A stretch of 64,000 bases of DNA from Hymenobacter polaris (GCF_012927305.1 NZ_JABBGH010000001.1:2356001-2420000), one strand, 5' to 3'. Positions 46,099-55,473 are shown, numbered from the stretch's first letter. Numbers and translations: made by a program. Notes: generated by a model not told the origin, from the sequence alone.

Positions 46099-47043
46099 TT
46101 ACTTCAACAGCTCGTGCAGCACCGTCTGCATGGAAAACGTGCGGTTGCCGGCCTCCTGGATAATGAGTGACCCCGGCGCGTCGAGCACTGCGTCGGATAC
46201 TTCTACATTGCGCCGTACGGGCAGGCAATGGATGAACTTGCCGTTGTCGGTCAAGTTCATGTGCTCGGGGGTGAGCATCCAGCTGGGGTCGGTGCTGAGC
46301 ACCTCGCCGTAGTGGCGGTAGCTGCTCCAGTTTTTAGCCTGCACGTAGTCGGCGCCCTCCAGGGCCTTGCGCTGGTCGTACTCGATGGTGGCGCCTTTGG
46401 TGAACTTCGGGTCCAGCTCGTAGCCGTGGGGGTGGGTAATAACGAAATCCACCCAGTCAATTTCCGAAAACCAGTCGGCAAACGAGTTGGGCACGCACTG
46501 CGGCAGGGCGCGCACGTGGGGCGCCCAGGTCAGCACCACCTTCACGCGGGGCTTGGTTTTGGTTTCGGCCACCGTAATGAGGTCGGCAAAGCTTTGCAGC
46601 GGGTGTAAGGTGGCACTTTCGAGGCTGATAACCGGCACCGTGGCGTACTGCAAAATCTTGCTCAGCACCTCTTCGCTGTAGTCGGCCTCCTTGTCCTTGA
46701 GCGTCGGGAACGTGCGCACACCCAGCACGTCGCAGTACTCACTCATCACGGCGATGGCATCCTTGATGTGCTCCTGGGTGGTGCCGTTCATCACGGCGCC
46801 GTCGGCCATTTCCAGCGTCCACGAGTCGGCCCCGGCGTTGAGCACCCAGGCTTGGGCGCCCAGGTTGTAGGCCGCCTTCAGGCTGCTCAGGCGGGTGCGC
46901 AGGCTGGGGTTGAAGAAGATAAGCCCGACGGTCTTGTTCCGGCCTACGTGCTGGTAGCCGAAGGGGTTTTGCTTGATTTCGAGGGCCTGCGCCAGCAAGG
47001 CTTTATAGTCGCCCGCATCGGCGAAGGAGAGAAAGTTTTTCAT
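46099..47043 (-). CDS. argF': N-acylornithine carbamoyltransferase (ArgF' type)
   Basis: 314 residues. FFNPSLRTRLS near 43 is the carbamoyl-phosphate site (SxRTR) and HPLQSFADL near 150 is the second signature, with FIHCLPVRRN near 270. The sequence aligns with Bacteroides N-succinylornithine and Xanthomonas N-acetylornithine transcarbamylases, not with true OTC. The residue that separates those two (Pro versus Glu before EH) is Gln90 here (GTTQEHIKD), from memory of the published comparison. The substrate is thus an N-acylornithine of uncertain acyl group. It lies 1.4 kb from carB in the arginine region, separated by a catalase gene. Confidence 0.88.
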   Translation of the reverse strand: MKNFLSFADAGDYKALLAQALEIKQNPFGYQHVGRNKTVGLIFFNPSLRTRLSSLKAAYNLGAQAWVLNAGADSWTLEMADGAVMNGTTQEHIKDAIAVMSEYCDVLGVRTFPTLKDKEADYSEEVLSKILQYATVPVISLESATLHPLQSFADLITVAETKTKPRVKVVLTWAPHVRALPQCVPNSFADWFSEIDWVDFVITHPHGYELDPKFTKGATIEYDQRKALEGADYVQAKNWSSYRHYGEVLSTDPSWMLTPEHMNLTDNGKFIHCLPVRRNVEVSDAVLDAPGSLIIQEAGNRTFSMQTVLHELLK

Positions 47044-47054
47044 GGAAGCAGTAG

Positions 47055-47073
47055 CGCGGACTTTTAGTCCGCG
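47055..47073. repeat. Short palindrome CGCGGACTTTTAGTCCGCG
   Basis: Perfect hairpin upstream of argF'. GGACT/AGTCC elements recur at 48390-48400 and 57870-57936. The rest of the 47044-47269 gap shows no gene. Confidence 0.6.
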
Positions 47074-47269
47074 AAAAATAGAACCTAGTGCAAAAGAACG
47101 CGGCGCTGGGCTAGCGAGGCCGCCGCACCCCTAGGCGGCGCGGCCGGCTGATGCGTTGCTATGGGTATAACCTGTTTTCCAATAACTACTTGTCACTGCC
47201 TGTTGCATCCAAACAGGCCGCCCTTCGTAGGAGCGAGCATACCCTCACCCCTCTAATCCAGCTAGCCGC

Positions 47270-48373
47270 ATGTCAACCCAGTATGTGCCCTACAGCCCCG
47301 GCGTCGAACAGCCCCAGGACGACGAGCAGCAAACTTTCCACGACATCATCGCTTCGATGACCCGCCTCGCCGGGCGCACCCGCGAGCAGTACGGCCACGA
47401 GGTGCGCGTGTCGCACGGCAAAAGCCACGGCCTGGCCGTGGGCGAGCTGACCGTGCTCGACAACCTGCCCGAGCCGCTGGCTCAGGGCCTGTTCGCGCAC
47501 CCCGCCACCTACCCCCTCATCGCCCGCCTGGCCAACGTGCCGGGCGAAATCATCAGCGACGCCGTGAACACGCAGCGCGGCTTCTCCTTCAAGGTGTTGG
47601 GGGTGGAGGGCGAGAAAATTGCCGGCCACGAGGGCCAGACCACCCAGGACTTCGTGTTCGACTCGGGCACCAAGAACTTCCCCATGCCCGATGCCAAAGC
47701 CTTTTTGCAGCAGCACCGCACCGTATCCGAGCACGCACCCCTGATTCCGACGGCCATCAAGGAAGTTGTATCCACCGTGTCGCGCGTCACCAACGACGCC
47801 ATCCAGGCCCTAGGGGGTAGCAGCAACCCCAAGCTCGACTTCTTCGGCGACTCCCGCATCCACCCCCTGGCCGAGGCCTACTACAGCCAGACCCCGATGC
47901 GCTACGGCAATTACATCGCCAAAATGGAGATAGTACCCGTAGCGCCCGCCCAAAAAGAGCTGGCCCAGAATGAGGTAAAAGTAGACGGCGACAAAGACCC
48001 CAACGCCCTGCGCACCGCCACCGTGGGCTACCTACGCGAGCACGACGCCGAGTTTGAGGTGCGCGTGCAGCTTTGCACCGACCTCGAAAAGATGCCCATC
48101 GAGGACGCCACCGCCGAGTGGAGCGAGGAGGCCAGCCCCTACCAGCCCGTAGCCCGCATCCGCCTGCCCCGCCAGGAGGCCTTCAGCGAAGCCCGCCAGA
48201 ACTACGTCGATGGCCTCTCGTTCAGCCCCGCCCACAGCCTGGCGGCCCACCGCCCGCTGGGCTCCATCATGCGCGCCCGCCTGGCCGCCTACCCCGCTAT
48301 GGCCAAGCTCCGCCGCCAGGGCAACCACGACCCCCTAGGCGAACCCACCAGCATCGACCAGGTGCCGGCGTAA
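47270..48373 (+). CDS. Catalase-family protein
   Basis: 367 residues. VRVSHGKSHGLAVGELTVLD and PLIARLANVPGE fit the catalase-like fold, with the distal His in the N-terminal third. The heme Tyr region near residue 210 (PLAEAYYSQTPMRYGNYIAK) matches the catalase YSQxPxRYG motif. It is shorter than clade 1-3 catalases, which lie near 480 residues or more, so it belongs to the small catalase-related proteins, some of which are peroxidases. It lies between argF' and carB with no evident link to arginine. A bidirectional terminator follows. Confidence 0.82.
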   Translation: MSTQYVPYSPGVEQPQDDEQQTFHDIIASMTRLAGRTREQYGHEVRVSHGKSHGLAVGELTVLDNLPEPLAQGLFAHPATYPLIARLANVPGEIISDAVNTQRGFSFKVLGVEGEKIAGHEGQTTQDFVFDSGTKNFPMPDAKAFLQQHRTVSEHAPLIPTAIKEVVSTVSRVTNDAIQALGGSSNPKLDFFGDSRIHPLAEAYYSQTPMRYGNYIAKMEIVPVAPAQKELAQNEVKVDGDKDPNALRTATVGYLREHDAEFEVRVQLCTDLEKMPIEDATAEWSEEASPYQPVARIRLPRQEAFSEARQNYVDGLSFSPAHSLAAHRPLGSIMRARLAAYPAMAKLRRQGNHDPLGEPTSIDQVPA

Positions 48374-48414
48374 CATGGAATTACGCGGCAGTGAGTCCGC
48401 TACTGTATAGCAAA

Positions 48415-48456
48415 AAGAAGGTCTGCAGCTAATTAGCTGCGGACCTTCTTTTTTGC
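48415..48456. terminator. Bidirectional terminator between the catalase gene and carB
   Basis: AAGAAGGTCTGCAGCT-AATT-AGCTGCGGACCTTCTT, followed by T runs in both directions. It serves the convergent catalase and carB genes. Confidence 0.9.
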
Positions 48457-48471
48457 AGGTAGCGACGATTA

Positions 48472-51400
48472 TTACATCGCCTTATACTCGTTCCAGCTCT
48501 TAATCTTCAAGTCCGCCATTTCCAGCGAGCAGAAGGCGCGGATGAACTTCGAGGCCAGGCGCGCGTTGGTCAGCAGCGGGATGCCGAAGTCGATGGCGGT
48601 GCGGCGGATTTTGTAGTCGTTGTCCAGCTCGCCCTTCGACAGGTTTTTGGGGATGTTGATGACCAGGTCGATTTTCTTCTCGCGCAGGTAGGTTAGCACG
48701 TTGGGCTCCTGGTGGTCGTCGGGCCAGAAGAGCAGGCTGCTAGGTACGTTGTTTTCGGCGAAGAAGCGGTGCGTGCCCTGGGTGGCGAAAATCTGATAGC
48801 CCTTTTTCACCAGTAGCTGGGCCGAGCTGAGCAGGGCCACTTTCGAGGTGATAGGGCCGCCCGAGATGAGCACCGTTTTCTGCGGAATTTTGTAGCCCAC
48901 GCTGAGCATCGACTTCAGCAGGGCCTCCTCGGCGGTGTCGCCCAGGCAGCCTACTTCGCCGGTGCTCACCATGTCGACGCGCAGCACCGGGTCGGCGCCG
49001 GGCAGGCGGGTGAAGGAGAACTGCGGGGCCTTCACGCCTACGAAGGGCAGGTCGTACACGCGCTCGCTGTCGTCGCGGGTGACGGGCACGCCCAGCAGCA
49101 CCTGTGTGGCCTTGGTGACCAGGTTGTTGCCCGATATCTTCGACACGAAGGGGTAGCTACGCGAGGCGCGGATGTTGCACTCGATTACCCGAATCACGCC
49201 GTTCTTTTCCAGGAACTGGATGTTGAAGGGGCCGCTGATATCGTAGCGGCGGGCGATTTTCTCGGCGATGTTCTTGAGCTTGCGGATGGTGCCCACGTAC
49301 ACCCGCTGCGGGGGGTAGTACATGGTGGCGTCGCCCGAGTGCACGCCCGCGAACTCGACGTGCTCCGAGATGGCGTAGCTCACGATTTCGCCGTGGTCGG
49401 CCACCGCGTCCAGCTCTATCTCCTTGGCTTCCTGGATGAACTCTGATACCACCACCGGGTATTCGGCGCTCACCTCGGCGGCCGTTTGCAGGAATTCTTC
49501 CAGCTCGTGCGGGTTCGATACCACGTTCATGGCCGCGCCCGACAGCACATAGCTCGGCCGGATGAGCACCGGGTAGCCTACCTCACCCACGAAGGCGTGC
49601 ATGTCGGCCAGCGAGGTCAGCTCGTTCCAGCGGGGCTGGGCGATGCCCAGCTCGTCCATGATGCTGCTGAACTTGTGGCGGTTCTCGGCCATGTCGATGC
49701 TCGCGGCCGAGGTGCCCAGGATGGGCGCGCCGGCTTCTTCGAGGCGGGTGGCCAGGTTGTTCGGAATCTGCCCGCCGGTGCTCAGAATCACGCCCGTCGG
49801 GTGCTCGAAGTCCAGGATGTCCATCACCCGCTCGTAGCTCAGCTCCTCGAAGTAGAGGCGGTCGCTCACGTCGTAGTCGGTGGATACGGTTTCGGGGTTG
49901 TAGTTGATGATGAGGGTTTTGTAGCCCTCGGCGGCGGCCGTTTGCACGGCATTTACCCCGCACCAGTCAAACTCGACCGACGAGCCAATGCGGTACACGC
50001 CCGAGCCCAGCACGGCAATCGAGCGCTCGGTTTCGGGCGCGAGGTCGTTTTCGGTGCCGTGGTAGGTGAGGTAGAGGTAGTTGGTTTTGGCCGGAAACTC
50101 GGCGGCCAGCGTGTCAATCTGCTTCACCACCGGCAGCACCCCTAGGGCCTTGCGGTGCGCCCGCACGCGCAGCTCGTCGGCCTTCACGTCGTCCGCGCCG
50201 AGTAGCTGCACGGCCAGCTGCTGGTCGGAGAAGCCGGCTTTCTTGGCTTCGCGTAGTAAGTCCACATCCAGCGACCATAGGCCCTGCTCGCGGCCGGTAG
50301 CCAGGCGCTGCCCCAGCTCGAAAATGCCGTGCAGGCGCTGCAAGAACCAGAGGTCAATCCGGGTCAGCTCGTGCACCCGTTCGATGGTGTAGCCGGCCTC
50401 AAACGCCTGGTTGATGGCGAAGATGCGCTCCTCGTTGGGCTGGTTGAGCAGGCGGTCAATGGTCTCGTTATCAGCCTGCTCCGGGGCGTTGCCCACGAAG
50501 CCGCGCTTGCCGGTGTCCAGCATCCGCAGGCCCTTCTGAATGGCTTCCTCAAACGACTTGCCGATGGCCATTACCTCGCCCACGCTCTTCATGGCGCTGC
50601 CGATGAGGCGCTGTACGCCCGCGAACTTGCCCAGGTCCCAGCGCGGCAGCTTCACCACCACGTAGTCGAGCGCCGGCTCGAAAAACGCCGTCGTCGTCTG
50701 CGTCACGCTGTTTTTCAGCTCGGCCAGCGAGTAGCCCAAGCTCAGCTTGGCCGCCACGAAAGCCAGCGGGTAGCCTGTGGCCTTGGAGGCCAGCGCCGAC
50801 GAGCGCGACAAGCGGGCGTTCACCTCAATCACGCGGTAGTCTTCCGACACGGGGTCGAGGGCGTACTGAATGTTGCACTCGCCCACGATGCCCAGGTGCC
50901 GGATGGTCTTGATGCCAATCGAGCGCAGCTTGTGGTACTCGCGGTTGCTGAGCGTCTGCGACGGGGCCACCACGATGCTCTCGCCGGTGTGGATACCGAT
51001 GGGGTCGAAGTTCTCCATGTTGCAGACCGTGATGCAGTTATCAAACGCATCGCGCACCACTTCGTACTCCACTTCCTTCCAGCCCTTGAGCGACTCCTCC
51101 ACCAGAATTTGGTCGGAGGTGGTGAAGGATTTTTCGGCCAGCGCCCGCAGCTCGTCCATGTTGTTGGCAAAGCCGCTGCCCAGGCCGCCCAGGGCAAACG
51201 CCGCCCGCACGATAATCGGGAAGCCGATTTTCTCCCCGGCCGCCAGCGCGTCGTCCATCGTCGTCACGGCCACGCTGCGGGCCGTGAGCACGCCAATCTG
51301 GTCGAGCTTTTCCTTAAATATGTCGCGGTCCTCGGTGTCGATAATCGACTGCACCGGCGTGCCGAGCACTGGCAGGTTGTACTTTTCAAACACCCCGGCC

Positions 51401-51702
51401 CGGTACAGCGCCACCGCGCAGTTGAGCGCCGTTTGGCCCCCAAACGCCACCAGAATGCCATCGGGCTGCTCCTTCTTGATGACTTCCTCCACGAAGTAGG
51501 GCGTGACGGGCAGGAAGTACACGTCGTCGGCCATGCCCTCCGAGGTTTGCACGGTGGCAATGTTGGGGTTGATGAGGATGGTGCGGATGCCTTCCTCCTT
51601 CAGCGCCTTCAGCGCCTGCGAGCCGGAGTAATCAAATTCGCCGGCCTCCCCGATTTTCAACGCGCCGGAACCGAGGATAAGAACTTTAGTGGGTTTGTTC
51701 AT
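48472..51702 (-). CDS. carB: Carbamoyl-phosphate synthase large subunit
   Basis: 1076 residues from ATG 51702 (MNKPTKVLILGSGALKIGEA). The two ATP-grasp halves are intact: the first from about 1-550 (VNARLSRSSALASKATGYPL), the second from about 555-930 (IAVLGSGVYRIGSSVEFDWC, ECNIRASRSYPFVSKISGNN). The C-terminal 140 residues form the MGS-like allosteric domain. It makes carbamoyl phosphate from ammonia delivered by CarA, bicarbonate and two ATP, for arginine and pyrimidines. CCCCCTAGA sits directly before its ATG, as before argG. Confidence 0.96.
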   Translation of the reverse strand: MNKPTKVLILGSGALKIGEAGEFDYSGSQALKALKEEGIRTILINPNIATVQTSEGMADDVYFLPVTPYFVEEVIKKEQPDGILVAFGGQTALNCAVALYRAGVFEKYNLPVLGTPVQSIIDTEDRDIFKEKLDQIGVLTARSVAVTTMDDALAAGEKIGFPIIVRAAFALGGLGSGFANNMDELRALAEKSFTTSDQILVEESLKGWKEVEYEVVRDAFDNCITVCNMENFDPIGIHTGESIVVAPSQTLSNREYHKLRSIGIKTIRHLGIVGECNIQYALDPVSEDYRVIEVNARLSRSSALASKATGYPLAFVAAKLSLGYSLAELKNSVTQTTTAFFEPALDYVVVKLPRWDLGKFAGVQRLIGSAMKSVGEVMAIGKSFEEAIQKGLRMLDTGKRGFVGNAPEQADNETIDRLLNQPNEERIFAINQAFEAGYTIERVHELTRIDLWFLQRLHGIFELGQRLATGREQGLWSLDVDLLREAKKAGFSDQQLAVQLLGADDVKADELRVRAHRKALGVLPVVKQIDTLAAEFPAKTNYLYLTYHGTENDLAPETERSIAVLGSGVYRIGSSVEFDWCGVNAVQTAAAEGYKTLIINYNPETVSTDYDVSDRLYFEELSYERVMDILDFEHPTGVILSTGGQIPNNLATRLEEAGAPILGTSAASIDMAENRHKFSSIMDELGIAQPRWNELTSLADMHAFVGEVGYPVLIRPSYVLSGAAMNVVSNPHELEEFLQTAAEVSAEYPVVVSEFIQEAKEIELDAVADHGEIVSYAISEHVEFAGVHSGDATMYYPPQRVYVGTIRKLKNIAEKIARRYDISGPFNIQFLEKNGVIRVIECNIRASRSYPFVSKISGNNLVTKATQVLLGVPVTRDDSERVYDLPFVGVKAPQFSFTRLPGADPVLRVDMVSTGEVGCLGDTAEEALLKSMLSVGYKIPQKTVLISGGPITSKVALLSSAQLLVKKGYQIFATQGTHRFFAENNVPSSLLFWPDDHQEPNVLTYLREKKIDLVINIPKNLSKGELDNDYKIRRTAIDFGIPLLTNARLASKFIRAFCSLEMADLKIKSWNEYKAM

Positions 51703-51739
51703 TCTAGGGGGTTGTAACAAGCCGTTAGCAAACGGCCAG

Positions 51740-51847
51740 AACGGTCATGCTGAGCGGAGCGCAGCGAAGTCGAAGCATCTCTACCGCTTCGTTGAAGAAG
51801 TAACTAATTAAATAAGAACGTCATGCTGAGCGAAGCCGATGCATCTT
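51740..51847. repeat. Two family A half-repeats
   Basis: GGTCATGCTGAGCGGAGCGC...GAAGCATCTCTACCG and GTCATGCTGAGCGAAGCCGA...TGCATCTTGG occur in the same direction with no inverted partners. They may be decayed or half-deleted copies. Confidence 0.75.
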
Positions 51848-51871
51848 GGTAGGTCCGTCGGGTTAACCAGT

Positions 51872-52144
51872 TTATTTTGAAAAAAGGTGAGATGGTAACC
51901 ATTGTTTATACTCATCAACGCTATAGACATCATGCCATCCACTCCTCTTATTTATTTCGTAGAGCTTTTCTAAGCTGTAGCGCTTTATAAGAAATTCCCA
52001 GCCTATATCGAATATTATTGCCTCAAGTATCTGGCAATAATCAAAAAGTTGTTCAACCTCATCCTCAGTATCTAAATCAGCGGCATAATATCTCTTTCCA
52101 TGAGGTAAAGGATATTCTCTCCAAGCAAGTACTTCTTCAGCCAT
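51872..52144 (-). CDS. Hypothetical protein, 90 residues
   Basis: AT-rich small gene. The product is acidic and Trp/Tyr-rich (RYYAADLDTEDEVEQLFDYC, LIKRYSLEKLYEINKRSGWH). I do not recognise the family. It lies 3 bp from the GIY-YIG gene stop, so the two were probably acquired or are expressed together. Confidence 0.6.
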   Translation of the reverse strand: MAEEVLAWREYPLPHGKRYYAADLDTEDEVEQLFDYCQILEAIIFDIGWEFLIKRYSLEKLYEINKRSGWHDVYSVDEYKQWLPSHLFSK

Positions 52145-52147
52145 TTT

Positions 52148-52438
52148 TTAACCTTTCCAGGTTTCTAAGTCGATTTCCTTCCACTCAGGATTAAAGCCAT
52201 TTATCAGCGCTTCCTTTTTTGCCCGTGTCCAGCCTTTCAGTTGCTTTTCGCGGGCAATAGCCTGCACAGCGTCGGGACAAATTTCAAAATAGATAAGCAA
52301 GTCCGCTTGGTACTTCCCCGTAAATTTCCCAACGTTGCCACGCCCCTCGCTGTGTTCAAAAAGCCGTCGCGTCAGGTCGTTAGTTGTGCCGATATAGAGC
52401 ACTGTTTTCGTGGGGTTGGTGAGGATATAGACGTACAT
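52148..52438 (-). CDS. GIY-YIG nuclease superfamily protein (YhbQ/UPF0213-like)
   Basis: 96 residues. YVYILTNPTKTVLYIGTTND opens the domain with the GIY..YIG pattern (YIL/YIG), followed by RLFEHSEG with the Arg, and NPEWKE at the C-terminus. It is a stand-alone domain of the length typical of this group; these small proteins are common in bacteria and most have unknown roles. It sits between carA and carB with the AT-rich hypothetical gene. Confidence 0.88.
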   Translation of the reverse strand: MYVYILTNPTKTVLYIGTTNDLTRRLFEHSEGRGNVGKFTGKYQADLLIYFEICPDAVQAIAREKQLKGWTRAKKEALINGFNPEWKEIDLETWKG

Positions 52439-52450
52439 GATATTTCGCTA

Positions 52451-52609
52451 GAACGTCATGCTGAGCTTGCCGAAGCATCTTGGCTGGCGGTTGCCGGGCG
52501 GGTGTCGTTCTGCCAAGATGCTTCGACAAGCTCAGCATGACCGCCTAGGGAGCGAGTTACTACCCTAGGCGGCGCGACCAAGATGCTTCAGCAAGCTCAG
52601 CATGACGAT
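52451..52609. repeat. Three-arm family A cluster
   Basis: One forward arm (GAACGTCATGCTGAGCTTGC...GCATCTTGG) and two inverted arms (ending near 52540 and 52609) lie in tandem. The second inverted arm follows CCTAGG-containing spacers at 52541 and 52563. Confidence 0.85.
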
Positions 52610-52620
52610 TAGTTGGTGGG

Positions 52621-53718
52621 CTAACCTTGTTTGCCGGCCGCCTTATACTCCTTCACCGCCTCAATAAAATCATCGAACATAAACTCCGTATCCTGCGGGC
52701 CGCCGGCGGCTTCGGGGTGGAATTGCGTCGAAAAAAACGGCTTGGTTTTGTGCTTGATGCCCTCGCAGGTGCCGTCGTTGAGGTTCTCGAAGAGCATGGT
52801 CCACTCGGCGGGCAGCGTGTCGGTATCGACGGCGAAGCCGTGGTTTTGGCTGGTGATGTAGCTGCGCTGCGTGCCGCTGAGGCGCACGGGCTGGTTGTGG
52901 CTGCGGTGGCCGTATTTCAGCTTGAAGGTGTCGCCGCCCGCGGCCAGGCCCATGAGCTGCGAGCCGAGGCAAATGCCGAAAATCGGCTTGTCCTGCTGCA
53001 AGGCTTTTTGCAGGTTGTGGATGGTGGCCTCGCACATCTTGGGGTCGCCGGGGCCGTTGCTCAGGAACAGGCCGTCGTAGTCGAGGGTCGTGAAATCGTA
53101 GTCCCAGGGCACCCGAATCAGTTCCACGTCGCGCTCCAGGAAGCAGCGGATGATGTTGGTTTTGGTGCCGCAGTCCACGAGCACGATTTTGTGCTGGCCC
53201 TGGCCGTAGTGCTTCACTTCGGGCGGGCTTACCTGGGCCACCAGGTTGTCGAGATTAGGGTCGTGTAGGGGCACGTCCTGCTCGTCGGCCACGATTTTGC
53301 CTAGCATGGCGCCCTTCTCGCGCAGGATTTTGGTGAGCATGCGCGTATCCACGCCCGCAATACCGGGGATGTTGTACTCTTTCAGCCAGTCGCCCAGGCT
53401 CTTGGCGGCGTTCCAGTGGCTGTGCTCGTCGGAGTAGTAGTTCACCACCAGCCCGGCAATGTGGATTTTGTCGGACTCGAAAATCTTTGAAATCGACTCG
53501 TACAAGTCCTCGCCGGGCACGCCGTAGTTGCCTACAATAGGGTAGGTGAGCACCAGAATCTGGCCCGCAAACGAGGGGTCGGTGAGGTTTTCGGGGTAGC
53601 CCGTCATAGCCGTGCTGAACACGACTTCACCGGCTACGGACATGTGTGCGCCGAACGACTGGCCCTGAATTTCGGTGCCGTCTTCGAGGATGAGTTTTAC
53701 TAGCTTTGAGTTTTCCAC
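52621..53718 (-). CDS. carA: Carbamoyl-phosphate synthase small subunit
   Basis: 365 residues; the start is GTG 53718 (MENSKLVKLILEDG), with no better ATG. The N-terminal domain (AGEVVFSTAMTGYPENLTDP) docks to CarB. The glutaminase has LSNGPGDPK, GICLGSQLMGLAAGG with the nucleophilic Cys, and FHPEAAGG with the His/Glu. It supplies ammonia from glutamine to CarB. It is separated from carB by two small AT-rich genes and from argD by a terminator, so it is transcribed separately from the arg operon. Confidence 0.95.
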   Translation of the reverse strand: MENSKLVKLILEDGTEIQGQSFGAHMSVAGEVVFSTAMTGYPENLTDPSFAGQILVLTYPIVGNYGVPGEDLYESISKIFESDKIHIAGLVVNYYSDEHSHWNAAKSLGDWLKEYNIPGIAGVDTRMLTKILREKGAMLGKIVADEQDVPLHDPNLDNLVAQVSPPEVKHYGQGQHKIVLVDCGTKTNIIRCFLERDVELIRVPWDYDFTTLDYDGLFLSNGPGDPKMCEATIHNLQKALQQDKPIFGICLGSQLMGLAAGGDTFKLKYGHRSHNQPVRLSGTQRSYITSQNHGFAVDTDTLPAEWTMLFENLNDGTCEGIKHKTKPFFSTQFHPEAAGGPQDTEFMFDDFIEAVKEYKAAGKQG

Positions 53719-53820
53719 TTCGTAAAAGGTAGCGACAGATGCGCCGTTTTTATAATCGCTGCGAAAGTTTAAAACCGGGCCGCCGGGCGCGGCGCGGCAG
53801 CTGCCCGACGGGCCAGGCCA

Positions 53821-53852
53821 AAAAAAAGGCGAGCCCCAACGGCCTCGCCTTT
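53821..53852. terminator. Bidirectional terminator between argD and carA
   Basis: AAAGGCGAG and CTCGCCTTT form a 9-bp stem with an 8-A run on the plus-strand left side, giving a U run for minus-strand transcripts ending after argD. The remaining 53719-53933 gap shows no gene. Confidence 0.75.
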
Positions 53853-53933
53853 CGCTTTACACCTCACGCGCTGCGCGCAGAGCTGGACACTATTGTTATC
53901 GGCGGGAGGCATGGACGGGTGCGTTCTATCAGG

Positions 53934-55073
53934 CTAAGGCAGCGCCTTTTCCGGTACCAGCGCGTACAGCGCTTCCAGGAACCGGTCAACTTCTTCCCGG
54001 CTGATGTTGAGTGGCGGCAGCAGCCGCAGCACCGTCGGGTCGGAGGCGTTGCCCACAAAGATACGGTACTCCGAGAGCAACTTGTCGCGGATTTCCTTGA
54101 CGGGGAAGTCGTACTTGATGCCCAGCATCAAGCCGCGGCCGCGGATTTCTTCGGCGCCGGCGTGGGCCAGCAGCTCGGTGCGGAGGTAGTCGCCTAGGGT
54201 GCGGGCGTGCTCCACGAGGTGCTCTTGCTCAATGACTTCCAGCACGGCCAGGGCGGCGGCGCAGGCCAGGTGGTTGCCGCCGAAGGTGGTGCCCAGCAGC
54301 CCGTAGGAGGCCTGGAGCGTGGGCGCGATGAGGATGCCGCCGATGGGGAAGCCGTTGCCCATGCCCTTGGCCACCGAGATGATGTCGGGGCGGATGCCGG
54401 CCCAATGGTGGGCGAAAAACTTGCCGCTGCGGCCGTAGCCGCACTGCACCTCGTCGGCGATGAGCAGTGCGCCGTACTGCTGGCAGAGCGCCGCCAGCCC
54501 GCGCAGGAACTCATCGGCGGGCCTGATGATGCCGCCCACGCCCTGGATGGGCTCGATGATGGCCGCGCACACGTCGCCGGCTTGCAGGGCGGTTTCCACG
54601 GCCGCGAGGTCGTAGTCGAGGAAGCTCACGGCGTGGCCGGCGTTGAAGGGGGCCACGATTTTGGGGTTGTCGGTGGCGGCCACCGCGCCGCTCGTGCGCC
54701 CGTGAAACGCGCCCCGGAAGGCCAGCACCCGCGTGCGGCCGGTGTGGAAGGAAGCCAGCTTCAGCGCGTTCTCGTTGGCCTCGGCGCCCGAGTTGCACAG
54801 AAACAGCGCGTACTCGGGGTAGCCCGACACCTCGCCCAGCTTGGCAGCCAGCTCGCGCTGAATCGGAATCTGCACCGAGTTGGAGTAGAAGCCCAGCTGC
54901 CCGAGCTGCTCGGTGAGGCGCTGCACGTAGTGCGGGTGGCTGTGGCCGATAGAAATCACGGCGTGGCCGCCGTAAAAATCCAGGTACTGCTGGCCCTTGT
55001 CGTCCCACAGCGTCGCGCCCAGCGCCCGCACCGGCGTAATATCAACCAGCGGATAAACGTTGAAGAGGTTCAT
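53934..55073 (-). CDS. argD: N-acetyl(acyl)ornithine aminotransferase
   Basis: 379 residues, class III PLP aminotransferase. FLCNSGAEANENALKLA is the cofactor phosphate region, LIADEVQCGYGRSGK carries the PLP-binding Asp, and VAKGMGNGFPIGG carries the Schiff-base Lys. It converts N-acyl-glutamate semialdehyde to N-acylornithine with glutamate. It lies downstream of argC, with a repeat and a small membrane gene between them. Confidence 0.93.
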   Translation of the reverse strand: MNLFNVYPLVDITPVRALGATLWDDKGQQYLDFYGGHAVISIGHSHPHYVQRLTEQLGQLGFYSNSVQIPIQRELAAKLGEVSGYPEYALFLCNSGAEANENALKLASFHTGRTRVLAFRGAFHGRTSGAVAATDNPKIVAPFNAGHAVSFLDYDLAAVETALQAGDVCAAIIEPIQGVGGIIRPADEFLRGLAALCQQYGALLIADEVQCGYGRSGKFFAHHWAGIRPDIISVAKGMGNGFPIGGILIAPTLQASYGLLGTTFGGNHLACAAALAVLEVIEQEHLVEHARTLGDYLRTELLAHAGAEEIRGRGLMLGIKYDFPVKEIRDKLLSEYRIFVGNASDPTVLRLLPPLNISREEVDRFLEALYALVPEKALP

Positions 55074-55112
55074 TTTAAGTAGTTTCTATGTTTAAAAGAA
55101 CGTCGGTTAGTT

Positions 55113-55208
55113 AGAACGTCATGCTGAGCTTGTCGAAGCATCTCTACCACGCCGCCTAGGGCGGCGTCGTTCTGCCAAGATGCTTCGGCAAGCTCAGCAT
55201 GACGTTCT
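55113..55208. repeat. Family A inverted repeat
   Basis: GAACGTCATGCTGAGCTTGT and complement; the two inner halves differ (ATCTCTACC against CCAAGATGC), so the copy is mosaic. The loop contains CCTAGG. Its end reaches the stop codon of the small membrane gene. Confidence 0.88.
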
Positions 55209-55473
55209 ACTTGGCGTTGTTATCTAATTCCTGTTTTCTACCGAAGAAAAAAGAAGCAAAGAATAACACTGTGAGAATGCCGATTGCGTAATTGACTCTC
55301 ACAGCGTCTCGCTTAGCTAAATTCTCTTGCTCTATCGCTTCTTGCGGGTTTTGATTATGTATTTCGTAAGTAGTGGTTAAAACACTCATATCCTTCTCAT
55401 ACGCAGCGACGCTAATCCTAGAAACGAGGGCGCATAGAATCAATAAAAACAAAATCACTCTAACTGCTTTCAC
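55207..55473 (-). CDS. Hypothetical two-pass membrane protein, 88 residues
   Basis: VRVILFLLILCALVSRISVA is one hydrophobic segment and VNYAIGILTVLFFASFFFG the other, with a polar loop of about 40 residues between. No known family. The gene is AT-rich and sits inside the arg operon between argD and argC, 25 bp from argC. This looks like an insertion. Confidence 0.55.
   Translation of the reverse strand: MKAVRVILFLLILCALVSRISVAAYEKDMSVLTTTYEIHNQNPQEAIEQENLAKRDAVRVNYAIGILTVLFFASFFFGRKQELDNNAK

Noticed and set aside
50329-51717. Long plus-strand frame opposite carB
   Set aside because: No recognisable domains; carB on the other strand is unambiguous.
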